Below, in pieces: positions 54,354 through 61,589 of a DNA stretch of 64,000 nucleotides (positions are counted from its first letter, which is position 1; each line of letters opens with the position of its first letter). The notes beneath the pieces are model-generated. The model saw only the letters and a list, made by a program, of their open reading frames with translations, was not told the DNA's origin and did not search any database. Location: NCBI GenBank assembly GCA_017408885.1, contig JAFQTT010000009.1:1-64000 (forward strand). The letters are read 5' to 3'. Position numbers and translations under genes: made by a program. Source of the stretch: Methanocorpusculum sp. Lineage in GTDB: Archaea > Halobacteriota > Methanomicrobia > Methanomicrobiales > Methanocorpusculaceae.

Positions 54354-55414
54354 GATTCGTCTTCGGGTGTTTCGACACCTAATGGGATGATTGTGTCTTT
54401 GTGGCGGAGGAAGAGGAGGTTTTGTCCTTCGTATGCTTCAATCCAGTTTCTGTCAGGCGCTTCGAGGACTTCGTTTGTCTGTGGGTCAAGGATTCCAATA
54501 AGTCCTGCGTCACGGTAGATGATTGTTCCAGCTTCCGGACTGCGTACGTTTCCGATTAACGGGTCGTCATCGTTTTCGCGGAAGGAGCGGTTAAGACCTG
54601 TCTTTAAGTCTTTTACGAAGACGGTGTCTTTGTTCTGGCGAAGAATCTGGAAGTAGCCTTTTTCGCGGAAGATGACGTCTCCTCTTGAGAAGTGCGGGAG
54701 GCGAAGTGAGTATGTTACGCGGAAGAGGCGGATTCCGTTCTTTTCTCCGATGAGTTTTGGGTGGGTTGTGTAGCTTCCGCCAAGAGCTCCAACGATGTCG
54801 TGAGCGATTGCTGTACCGATGGCCTGCGAGCTGTAGGTGATGTCAACACCGTCTTTGGTTTCTTCGACATCGGATACGAAGGAGAGTCTGTCTCCTGCGT
54901 TTTGCATCTGGTCTTCAATCTGGTATGCGATTTCACCGGCACGGCGGATTTCGAAGGCTGTTGGTTTTCTTCCGGCAGCTCTTACCTGGATGACGCCTTC
55001 ATAGTAGCTTCCCATGATTCTGCTGCATCGGTCGCACTGTTCATGAACCCATACGAATTTTATTTTGGCGGTGTGTTCTACGGGGATTCCGTAGAGTTCT
55101 CCAATCACGAGTACAGTTGCAAGCGAGCGGTTGCTGCTTGTGTCTCTGATGCTGATTGATTTCTGGACGTTTTTGACGTCAGGGTGTACTTTGATTGAGG
55201 TTTCAACTAATGTGTAGCTTAGGTCTTCGCGGGTTATTGCGGAGTCAGACCACATGCCTGATGTTTTGACTGAGTCACAGGATGGGCAGATGGTACATTC
55301 GATGCGGGGCGGGATTTCTACCCATACGAGGTCTTTTGCTTTGCATTTTCCGCAGAGTTCTCCGTTTTCGCTTGGTGCTCCGCATTTTGGACAGAATCCT
55401 TGTGTGAGGCTCAT
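54350..55414 (-). CDS. nmd3: NMD3 family protein
   Basis: 354 residues from the ATG at 55412-55414; the frame is open further upstream, but the Cys motif starts here. The N-terminus has zinc motifs CPKCGAPSENGELCGKC (8-24), CTICPSC (38-44) and a later CDRCSRIMGSYYEG, as in NMD3, the adaptor for large ribosomal subunit export in eukaryotes. In archaea it is thought to act in large-subunit assembly. Overlaps taw2 by four bases. Confidence 0.92.
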   Translation of the reverse strand: MSLTQGFCPKCGAPSENGELCGKCKAKDLVWVEIPPRIECTICPSCDSVKTSGMWSDSAITREDLSYTLVETSIKVHPDVKNVQKSISIRDTSSNRSLATVLVIGELYGIPVEHTAKIKFVWVHEQCDRCSRIMGSYYEGVIQVRAAGRKPTAFEIRRAGEIAYQIEDQMQNAGDRLSFVSDVEETKDGVDITYSSQAIGTAIAHDIVGALGGSYTTHPKLIGEKNGIRLFRVTYSLRLPHFSRGDVIFREKGYFQILRQNKDTVFVKDLKTGLNRSFRENDDDPLIGNVRSPEAGTIIYRDAGLIGILDPQTNEVLEAPDRNWIEAYEGQNLLFLRHKDTIIPLGVETPEDES

Positions 55415-55415
55415 T

Positions 55416-55709
55416 TTATACTCCGTATATTTGTGCGTGGGGGATGTTTCCAATGAGGATGATTGTTTCTTTGTCGATGATGCCTGCTTTGAGAGCTATG
55501 GCACAGACTTTTTCTCCGATGATGTTTGCGTTGGCGGCAGACCGCAGGGCATTGATGATTTCTTCTTCGGTTGCGGTTTCTGTTCCGTAGAATGATTCGT
55601 CAACTATGATGTCGCACTGGGGGCATGTTAGGGTTTGTCCGATTAGGTCTGCATCACATGCGGCAACGATTGTGTCGCATCCTGATATATTGTGTATTTT
55701 GAGATGCAT
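55416..55709 (-). CDS. DUF424-family protein
   Basis: 97 residues. It matches the DUF424 family of archaea: an alternating strand/helix fold with AACDADLIGQTLTCPQCDIIV (Cys motif) and ALKAGIIDKETIILIGNIPHAQIYGV at the end, the latter typical. It directly precedes nmd3 with a one-base gap. Function unknown; conservation beside ribosome genes suggests a translation link. Confidence 0.82.
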   Translation of the reverse strand: MHLKIHNISGCDTIVAACDADLIGQTLTCPQCDIIVDESFYGTETATEEEIINALRSAANANIIGEKVCAIALKAGIIDKETIILIGNIPHAQIYGV

Positions 55710-55766
55710 AGTTGTGTATATATTTGGCGTGTAAGGGTATATTCGTTGGGGGTGAGGCGAGGGAGA

Positions 55767-55796
55767 CCTGCGGGACGCGATTAGCGTCCATGCAGG
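55767..55796. repeat. Nested hairpin in GC-rich spacer
   Basis: CCTGC/GCAGG encloses GGACGC/GCGTCC in an otherwise AT-rich gap (55710-55877). It resembles the cores of the palindromic repeats seen elsewhere and may be a remnant of one. Confidence 0.35.
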
Positions 55797-55877
55797 GCGA
55801 CCGAGCCGGATACTTTCGTGCTGATTTGGGTTGTTTTTCCAGACAAGTTATTTTTGTTTAAAAGTAGATGTTGTAAT

Positions 55878-56003
55878 ATGGATGATGATTTCCTGAGTGC
55901 TGAAGATATTTTAGAGATTGAAAGGTCGCTTGAAGAAATCTTCAACGGGAAATATTATGCTGATGAGGATGTTTCAAAGATGATTGATTCTAAGGTTGAA
56001 TAG
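55878..56003 (+). CDS. Small acidic protein next to fic
   Basis: 41 residues from the ATG at 55878 (upstream residues of the open frame look like noise). Sequence MDDDFLSAEDILEIERSLEE followed by IFNGKYYADEDVSKMIDSK: acidic and helical. It is convergent with the Fic gene, ending one base apart. Its size and charge resemble small antitoxin helices, but the Fic protein already has its own inhibitory helix. Translation is unproven. Confidence 0.4.
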   Translation: MDDDFLSAEDILEIERSLEEIFNGKYYADEDVSKMIDSKVE

Positions 56004-56004
56004 T

Positions 56005-56985
56005 TCACTGAAGAATCTTCCAGTATCCGTTTTTGTTTGCACCGATGCGTGTGATTCGATTTTGTTGTTTGAGGGAGGAGAGAGAACGAGTGATTGTCGG
56101 GCGTGATTTTCCCGTCCTTTCAGAAAGTTCGTTGATACTGATTTTCGGGTTCTGTTTTATGAGTTCTAATATTGTTTGTTCAGTTTCATTTATAGTATCA
56201 TTTATGGTATCATTTATAGTATCATTATTTTGTTTTGAAATGAGTGCTTCTTTGATTGTTTCGAGCATGAACTCTATGAATGGTGTTGAGGTTCCGCTTT
56301 TTCCCGAGATGCTTAGTGCTTCGTAGTATTCTTTTTGTTTTCCAAGTATGAGGGTTTCAATTGGAATCCATGCAAATGATTTGTCCCAGGTGCTTAGGAT
56401 AAGTGTCTGCCATAATCTTCCAATTCTGCCGTTTCCATCAGTGAACGGGTGAATGAATTCAAGTTCGAAGTGGAAGACTGAGCTTTTGATGAGTGGATGA
56501 GCAGGTGTTTCTTTTGCCCAGAGAAGCAGGTTTTGGATTTGAGATGGGACAAGGTGTGCAGGCGGGGCTAAGTGTATGCAGGTTTCGCCTGAGAATACGC
56601 CGACTCCGCATGAACGAAACTGTCCTGCCTCTTTGGTTAGCCCTTCCATTAGGGTTTTGTGTGCTGTCAGCAGGTTTTTTTCTTCGTATGGGTTTAGTGT
56701 TTCTATCAGGTCGTATGCTTTTCCTGCATTTTTTACTTCGAGGATTTCGTTGTAAGGGCCGATTACTGCTTTTCCGTTTATGATGTCTGTTACTTGTGAA
56801 AGAGTTAATGTGTTGTTTTCTATGGCTAAGGATGAGTGGATGGATTGTATTCTGTTTGCTTTTCTAAGGTGCGGTTTTTTGTCAAGTGTGTTTTCTGCGG
56901 TGAGTTTTCCAAGCAGGCGGCTTATTTCAGATATTTTGTCGATGATGGTGTCTGTTATGGTGTATGGGGGAGATTGTATGGTCAT
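56005..56985 (-). CDS. Fic-domain AMPylase with C-terminal winged helix
   Basis: 326 residues. Fic motif HPFTDGNGR (179-187) provides the catalytic His and phosphate-binding loop used to transfer AMP to target proteins. The inhibitory helix, of form (S/T)xxxE, lies at SSLAIENN (51-58), so self-inhibition is expected. The C-terminal 60 residues are a winged helix (ISINELSERTGKSRPTITRS). Between them is NDTINDTINDTINE, encoded by tandem 12-base repeats near 56187-56225. The arrangement matches the common Fic plus DNA-binding proteins. Confidence 0.9.
   Translation of the reverse strand: MTIQSPPYTITDTIIDKISEISRLLGKLTAENTLDKKPHLRKANRIQSIHSSLAIENNTLTLSQVTDIINGKAVIGPYNEILEVKNAGKAYDLIETLNPYEEKNLLTAHKTLMEGLTKEAGQFRSCGVGVFSGETCIHLAPPAHLVPSQIQNLLLWAKETPAHPLIKSSVFHFELEFIHPFTDGNGRIGRLWQTLILSTWDKSFAWIPIETLILGKQKEYYEALSISGKSGTSTPFIEFMLETIKEALISKQNNDTINDTINDTINETEQTILELIKQNPKISINELSERTGKSRPTITRSLSSLKQQNRITRIGANKNGYWKILQ
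56187..56225. repeat. Tandem 12-bp repeats inside fic
   Basis: About three copies of a 12-base unit (TTTATAGTATCA-type) encoding the NDTI repeats between the Fic and winged-helix domains. Gain or loss of a unit would keep the frame and change linker length. Confidence 0.7.
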
Positions 56986-57168
56986 GTATGATTTGTTATT
57001 TGTTTTTGTGAGATATAATGGGTTTGTCTGATGATTTTGCAGAGTTGGTTGGTGCTGTCTTGGGAGTTTGGGTTTTCAGGATATATTTATCATGAGGTAG
57101 GGCTAATTATAATTCTGGTTGAGATTTTCTCAACTTGTTTATTTACTCGGTTAGTAAAAGACTGGCAC

Positions 57169-57218
57169 GGTGAAATTGGGTGGTGGAGTGGTTAACCATC
57201 ACATGAACTGATTTCACC
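57169..57218 (+). repeat. GTTAACCATCAC hairpin, copy 1
   Basis: GGTGAAAT (57169-57176) pairs with ATTTCACC (57211-57218) around an inner GTGGTGG/CCATCAC stem that contains GGAGTGGTTAACCATCAC. The inner core recurs in inverse orientation at 57712-57755 and 58069-58112, where the outer stem is GTCGG/CCGAC instead. Confidence 0.5.
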
Positions 57219-57295
57219 ATATTTTTTTCTTATGAGTTTGGATGTGGTGTAATTTAGATTAAAAGAAATATGCGGGAAAAAAGTGCTCACCAAAA

Positions 57296-57406
57296 GCACG
57301 GACTTGGGTTTTCCGGTCATCACTCCGGAAAACATCCGCACTCTGATTCAATTATCATCATACCGGAATAAATCCCGGTTTGTTCTAACGAATCATGGAT
57401 TCGTTT
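57296..57406 (-). ncRNA. Three-hairpin RNA-like motif, copy B
   Basis: On the minus strand: AACGAATC/GATTCGTT (57388-57406), ACCGGGA/TCCGGT-type hairpin (57362-57379) and a long arm with GTTTTCCGG/CCGGAAAAC (57296-57341). The middle stem differs from copy A by compensatory changes (CTGGA/TCCAG against CCGGG/TCCGG). It follows the 34-residue frame at 57468-57572 on the same strand, beyond a TATA-like TTTTTATTC. Confidence 0.5.
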
Positions 57407-57467
57407 ACATGAATTATATGGTACTCAAAAGAATAAAAACTCTTGCACCAAGATAAGAGAGAGGATG

Positions 57468-57572
57468 TTATCCTCTCTTGTTTTTATCTCGATGCCATTC
57501 TCTGATTTCTCGGAGAATATTTACTACTGTGTTAATCACAGCAGTGATGATGATAATTGAATCTGCGGACAT
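57468..57572 (-). CDS. Tiny hydrophobic-helix protein, copy B (34 residues)
   Basis: The frame reads MSADSIIIITAVINTVVNIL, then RE, then IREWHRDKNKRG. Same length as copy A and identical at most helix and tail positions, with many synonymous differences. The ATG follows AGAGGACA. The stop codon lies in an AAGAGAGGAT/ATCCTCTCTT hairpin that could end transcription. The leader carries two small hairpins conserved with copy A (GCTGA/TCGGC and TCCAG/CTGGA). One membrane helix with a basic tail; function unknown. Confidence 0.62.
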   Translation of the reverse strand: MSADSIIIITAVINTVVNILREIREWHRDKNKRG

Positions 57573-57699
57573 GATGTTTGTCCTCTTTTGTTAATCCAGT
57601 TAAGTCTGGAGCCGACAAAAATCAGCACATATCAATTCTTCCTTAAACCAAATAACATCATCGAAGTTTTGAGAGATGGGATAAAAACGGTTGAGTTAA

Positions 57700-57755
57700 T
57701 TTTAGCAAAAGGAGGTGAGGTCGGTTTTTGTGATGGTTAACTACTCCATTCCGAC
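57700..57755. repeat. GTTAACCATCAC hairpin, copy 2
   Basis: Shares about 55 bases with 58056-58112 with few differences. On the minus strand GTCGG/CCGAC closes a hairpin around TGGAGTAGTTAACCATCAC. On the plus strand, an AAAGGAGGTGA site precedes an ATG at 57733 that opens a 17-codon frame; its sequence is not conserved past eight codons, so a hairpin role is more likely. Confidence 0.45.
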
Positions 57756-57895
57756 TCAATATCCATCCAGATTATTACAGGTATAATGTATGCTTTTGGA
57801 GTATATGTATTTCATCCAAGATGTGGTAGAAATATGCTGAGAGTGTGTTTAGATTTTATCTCGAAATGAGTTCTTGAAAATAGTGTGTCACAAAA

Positions 57896-58005
57896 GCACG
57901 GATGCTTAGATTTTCCGGATACCATCCCGGAAAACATCCGCACTTCGAACTCATATTAGGAATCTGGAATTACTCCAGTTCGTTCTAACTAATCTATGAT
58001 TCGCT
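57896..58005 (-). ncRNA. Three-hairpin RNA-like motif, copy C
   Basis: Minus-strand stems are at 57987-58005 (with a mismatch), 57964-57978 (CTGGA/TCCAG) and 57896-57943 (GTTTTCCGG-type arm closed by GCGGATG/CATCCGT). A TATA-like TTTTATTC lies near 58031 on the minus strand. The order and spacing of stems match copies A and B. Confidence 0.5.
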
Positions 58006-58055
58006 GACATAATTAGATGGTACTTAAGAGAATAAAATACTGTTCCAAAATAGCT

Positions 58056-58112
58056 TTTAGCAAAAGAGAGGTGAGGTCGGTTTTTGTGATGGTTAACAAC
58101 TCCATCCCGACC
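58056..58112. repeat. GTTAACCATCAC hairpin, copy 3
   Basis: Near-identical to 57700-57755. A strong TATA box on the minus strand, CTTTATATAG near 58156-58165, lies about 45 bases upstream, so on that strand the hairpin would fall in an early transcribed region. Confidence 0.45.
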
Positions 58113-58154
58113 CTATCTCTGTTCAAATCGTGCAATTAGTATTATGTTGCAGAA

Positions 58155-58310
58155 CTATATAAAGGTCTGCCTGTTGAACTCTAATAAAATAGTGAGAGTT
58201 TGACCTCTCACTATTTTTTTTGTCAGTATCTGATACCATAATCTGATTTCTTTTGATATGGTTGTCAGAATGACAACTATGAAGACGATTTGAACAGAAA
58301 TATTTCTCAC
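58155..58310 (-). pseudogene. Divergent or decayed relative of the tiny proteins, copy C
   Basis: From a GTG at 58310, inside AGGAGGTGAG, the frame reads VRNISVQIVFIVVILTTISK, then EIRLWYQ, and keeps the KEIRxW segment seen as REIREW in copy B. At the place where copies A and B stop, this frame reads GGTCAA instead of GGATAA and runs on to 51 residues. A GTGAGAG/CTCTCAC hairpin lies there too. There is no ATG in frame. It may be a decayed copy or one using a non-standard start. Confidence 0.4.
58191..58221 (+). terminator. Bidirectional hairpin terminator candidate
   Basis: AATAGTGAGAG and CTCTCACTATT pair around a six-base loop. The plus strand follows with eight T residues (58214-58221), the minus strand with four. 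It would stop transcripts from either side. Confidence 0.5.
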
Positions 58311-58389
58311 CTCCTGTTCTATTACTCGGCTTGTTAGACCGGCAAATTATATTGGTTTGAATCTGTTATGAACATATGTCTTATCTTGG

Positions 58390-58704
58390 CTTTGCTCCAA
58401 AATAGAATTGTTGTGTGTTTCCAAGGCTCTAAATCCATGATGAAAAACCGCAGATAACGCTGATGCAGGCTTCGCCTGCGCAACGCGTCGCTCTCGCCTT
58501 CGGCGAGCTGCTGTTGCAGTCGCTTTGGCGTTGCCAAAAAGTATTGCCCATCTATTTTCAGCAGCTCCAAAGCGGCTGCGACAGCAGGTTTTGCCGCAGG
58601 CAAAACAGCGACGAGCTGCGCGAGCGTGAGCTCGCATCAGCGTTATCTGCGGTTTTCCAAAATGAGATTGTTGTTATCCTCATGAAACTAATTTTGGAGC
58701 AAAG
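58390..58704. repeat. Compound palindromic repeat near surface gene 2
   Basis: Outer arms CTTTGCTCCAAAAT (58390-58403) and its inverse (58691-58704) enclose perfect inner arms 58444-58466 and 58634-58656 (23 bases). The middle is GC-rich with more short palindromes (GGCTTCGCC, CGCCTTCGGCG). The inner arms begin AAAACCGCAGA, as in the element at 3573-3688, so both belong to one family. Confidence 0.72.
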
Positions 58705-59002
58705 CATCTTGTCTTGATGTTTCGAATTGTATTTTTGCAGGGCATCTTCCTTTCTGATTGTTGGACACCACACACACGAAAAACACACTATACTATATAT
58801 TCCCCACCTCCAGACCCAAAACTCTCTGCCCACCCCTCCAAGTGTAACCCAATCCGTTGTTTGTCGAAATGAAATTTTGCATTTTCGGCTATGATTTTTT
58901 GCATCCCAGTACACTTTTTTCATGCGCTGTCATGGCAAAATCCAATCATGGGTGTGAAAGTAAGCCCGCATGAGGCCTCCAAAAACTGTTTTGACCACCA
59001 GG

Positions 59003-59013
59003 TTTATAATATA
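59003..59013 (+). promoter_or_regulatory. TATA box of surface-protein gene 2
   Basis: TTTATAATATA, about 150 bases upstream of the start codon, fits an archaeal TATA box. With transcription starting about 25 bases beyond, the leader would be some 125 bases and highly structured. The paralogue at 48142 has no equally good box in the matching place. Confidence 0.55.
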
Positions 59014-59058
59014 GGTTAGTCAAATATCATATCATACTTCGCTCGACGGAGTATAACC

Positions 59059-59152
59059 CTTGCAGAACGATTGTTCGGCAACTGCCGAATATCACGCGTT
59101 TGCAAGCCCATCGGGCAAGCAGACACACAAATTACAATCCTAATTTAGGAGG
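59059..59152 (+). promoter_or_regulatory. Structured 5' leader of surface-protein gene 2
   Basis: CTTGCA (59059-59064) pairs with TGCAAG (59101-59106), enclosing a perfect TTCGGC/GCCGAA hairpin (59074-59089). A GCCC/GGGC hairpin follows (59106-59116). AGGAGG at 59147-59152 is the ribosome-binding site, 12 bases before the ATG. Stable leaders are common on abundant surface-protein mRNAs. Confidence 0.5.
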
Positions 59153-59164
59153 AATAAAATTCAC

Positions 59165-61294
59165 ATGAACGCAAAGAAAATTATGGGCGCAGTCCTTGTT
59201 GCTCTCCTTGCAGCAGCACTCTTTGTTGGTGCAGGCGCAGCAACCTCAGTAAACGGTCAGACTGTGTTCGTATACGAGGTAGTCACTGACTCCAACATCC
59301 AGGGTACTTGGGCAAATGGTGCAAACACCATTACCTTTGAACGAGTCACTGGTGGATGGGCAATCATGGGTGCCGACATCGTTGAAGGTACTTATAAGAA
59401 AGGCAGTGACTCCATCATTGTAAAATACGCGACCGCCGCAATTACTGGAAAAGGAACCTATGGAACCTCACCTGTAATTAACTATGGTGTCATTGATGGA
59501 ACTTACTACAATGTTACTGGTTCTTCCCTGACCATTAAAACCTCTAGTGCAGATGGTATTGTTGTAATCGGTGCAGACGGTATCCCGGTACCAATGTCCT
59601 CTCCAATTACCACTCTCACTGAAGGAACTTACAAGTTACAGGCATACTTCAAGATTTCTGGAGGAGCTGTAACCTTTGTTGAGACTACTCCGGCAGACTA
59701 TGTCTATGACAACACCGTAGGCAGCATCCTCTTAGGCAAAGCAGCATACACCATTACTGTTGTTGATGGTGCAGACCCGACTATTACTGCAGCAGTTGAC
59801 TCTGTTGTCGAAAGCAGCACTGTAGATGTTACCCTCACCGGTCTTCCGGGAGTTGTCTACAACATTAGTGCACTAGGATTCAGTATTCCAAACCAGGCAG
59901 CGGGAGCAGACATTGCAAACGTTGGTGTTGTCATGCCGAACACTGGTAAAGTTGTCGTAACCCTCAAAGCAGGAAGCACCATTGGTGACAAAACCATTCT
60001 TGTAGCTCCGTTTAATGCTGCTGGTGACGAAGCAGAATTAGAGATTGAAATCCTTGAAGGAGAAATCACTGCAGAGACTGATGCAGAAGCCTACTACATT
60101 GGCAACGATGTTACCATCACTGGAACCTCCACTGCAGGAGACAAAGTATACTTCTACATTGCAGGAACCAACGTCCCATTCCAGGCTCTTGACTCCAATA
60201 TCTTAAATGGAACTATCGATGGTAGTGCTTATGAAAAGGCTGTAAAGAACGGTAAGTTCAAGTACGAAATCGATGGTGATGTATTCAACAAGCTTGATGC
60301 AGGAACCTACACTGTCTATGTTGCAGCAGACGGACTTAAGACTGCTGTAAATCAGTTAGACACCTACACCACTGTTGCCCTTGTTCTCAAGCAGCCGTTC
60401 ATCAGTGTCACTGATGCACCATCTGTTGCAGTTCAGGGAACCAAATACAAGGTAACTGGAACTGCAGAAGCAGCATCTTCTATTCAGTACTATGTATTCG
60501 GAACCAACTTCTTCGGCAACAACTCTGCAAATGTCAAGGAAGGCAGTTTCAAGATTGAATTCACTGTCAATGCAGCTGATATGGATGCAGGTCAGTACTT
60601 CATGGTTGTCCAGCACCCAATGTACGATGAGAAATTCAACATCTGGGTCGATGGCACTGAAATTAAGCTTGCAGAAACCAAGAATGGTGCAGTAGACGAA
60701 GCAAATGCAACCGTCCTCTTTGATGTTAAAGACCGTCAGAGAGCAAACGCAGCAGAAGCACTCTGCCAGGCACTCGACACTGAGAACATCGACGACATGT
60801 ACGTCAAGCTCTCCTTCGTTGTTGCAGCACCACAGTCTGTCATCAACCCAATTCCAGAGACTGTTGCACAGGGTGAGAAGCTCACCGTCTCCGGAACCAC
60901 CAACGTTGGAGCAGGAAAGGTTGTAACTGTTGATCTGATTTCCACTGCATTCGCAGCAGTACCGAAGAGCACTGTCGGTTCCGCATCCTTCATCTCCTTA
61001 ACCACTAAGACTGATGAGAATGGAAACTGGGAAGTCACCTTCGACACCTCCGGATTAAACGTCGATGAGTACACTCTCACCGCAGCAGTCGAGGCACTTG
61101 GATCCTCTGCAACCGCAAAGGTCAATGTTGTTGAAGGCGCACCGGTCAACCCAGACCAGCCAGACACTCCGGATGTCCCAGACACCCCGGACACCCCAGA
61201 CACTCCAGATGCACCTGAAACCCCAGGTTTCGGAGCACTTGCAGCACTTGCAGGTCTTGGAGCAGTCGCAGTCCTCCTCCTCCGCCGCGAGTAA
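59165..61294 (+). CDS. PGF-CTERM surface (S-layer-type) protein 2
   Basis: 709 residues. The signal peptide is nearly identical to paralogue 1 (MNAKKIMGAVLVALLAAALF). The body has Ig-like beta units; residues from about 520 to 660 are almost unchanged between the two. The linker before the anchor differs: here PDTPD repeats instead of TPPADDEPV. The end has ETPGFGALAALAGLGAVAVL and RRE, the PGF-CTERM signal. Likely exported, processed by archaeosortase A, lipid-anchored and glycosylated. Strong promoter and leader upstream suggest this is the expressed copy. Confidence 0.88.
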   Translation: MNAKKIMGAVLVALLAAALFVGAGAATSVNGQTVFVYEVVTDSNIQGTWANGANTITFERVTGGWAIMGADIVEGTYKKGSDSIIVKYATAAITGKGTYGTSPVINYGVIDGTYYNVTGSSLTIKTSSADGIVVIGADGIPVPMSSPITTLTEGTYKLQAYFKISGGAVTFVETTPADYVYDNTVGSILLGKAAYTITVVDGADPTITAAVDSVVESSTVDVTLTGLPGVVYNISALGFSIPNQAAGADIANVGVVMPNTGKVVVTLKAGSTIGDKTILVAPFNAAGDEAELEIEILEGEITAETDAEAYYIGNDVTITGTSTAGDKVYFYIAGTNVPFQALDSNILNGTIDGSAYEKAVKNGKFKYEIDGDVFNKLDAGTYTVYVAADGLKTAVNQLDTYTTVALVLKQPFISVTDAPSVAVQGTKYKVTGTAEAASSIQYYVFGTNFFGNNSANVKEGSFKIEFTVNAADMDAGQYFMVVQHPMYDEKFNIWVDGTEIKLAETKNGAVDEANATVLFDVKDRQRANAAEALCQALDTENIDDMYVKLSFVVAAPQSVINPIPETVAQGEKLTVSGTTNVGAGKVVTVDLISTAFAAVPKSTVGSASFISLTTKTDENGNWEVTFDTSGLNVDEYTLTAAVEALGSSATAKVNVVEGAPVNPDQPDTPDVPDTPDTPDTPDAPETPGFGALAALAGLGAVAVLLLRRE

Positions 61295-61343
61295 ATTCTT
61301 CTGAAATAGAAGATTCAGCTTTAGGCTGATTGGAAGACTTTGG

Positions 61344-61369
61344 TTTGTGCCTCCTTTTGGAGGTACAAA
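61344..61369 (+). terminator. 3' hairpin of surface-protein gene 2
   Basis: TTTGTGCCTCC pairs with GGAGGTACAAA around a TTTT loop, 50-75 bases past the stop. The corresponding hairpin after paralogue 1 has the same outer TTTGTG/ACAAA but a different inner stem. Confidence 0.55.
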
Positions 61370-61418
61370 TCATCCAAATTTTACTGGGATTTTTTTCTTA
61401 TTTCCTAAAACTGTCATA

Positions 61419-61525
61419 GAGCAACACGATAGTGTTGCGTAGCAGAAAGCAAGCGATAAGCGAAGCTTTCGACATGAGATTTACAAAAACGATACTCTTT
61501 TGATTCGCGTAAATTCGCGTGTTTT
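61419..61525. repeat. Inverted copy of repeat 45688-45793
   Basis: It opens with GAGCAACACGATAGTGTTGC and continues with AAGCAAGCGATAAGCGAAGC-type sequence, matching the inverse of 45688-45793 almost base for base. It lies behind surface gene 2 as the other lies behind surface gene 1, extending the inverted duplication beyond the genes. Confidence 0.75.
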
Positions 61526-61589
61526 ACCTTCAAGACACTAACCATGTCGTCATGTTGATGTCTTTCAAAACCCAATATAATACCATACA

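Larger units (their letters stand above)
56986..59164. other. Gene-poor region carrying small-element array
   Basis: About 2.2 kb without an ordinary gene. It contains two copies of the three-hairpin RNA-like motif (57296-57406 and 57896-58005), a 34-residue reading frame (57468-57572) and a divergent relative (58155-58310), three copies of a GTTAACCATCAC-containing hairpin, a large palindromic repeat (58390-58704), and the promoter and leader of surface gene 2 (59003-59164). The sequence is AT-rich and low in ordinary coding potential. Confidence 0.6.

Noticed and set aside
56187-56225. Possible CRISPR-like short repeats
   Set aside because: The units are directly tandem with no spacers and are in frame inside the Fic gene.
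57733-57786. 17-codon frame after AAAGGAGGTGA, and its counterpart at 58089-58139
   Set aside because: The frames agree for only eight codons and then diverge; the DNA is better explained as a conserved hairpin.
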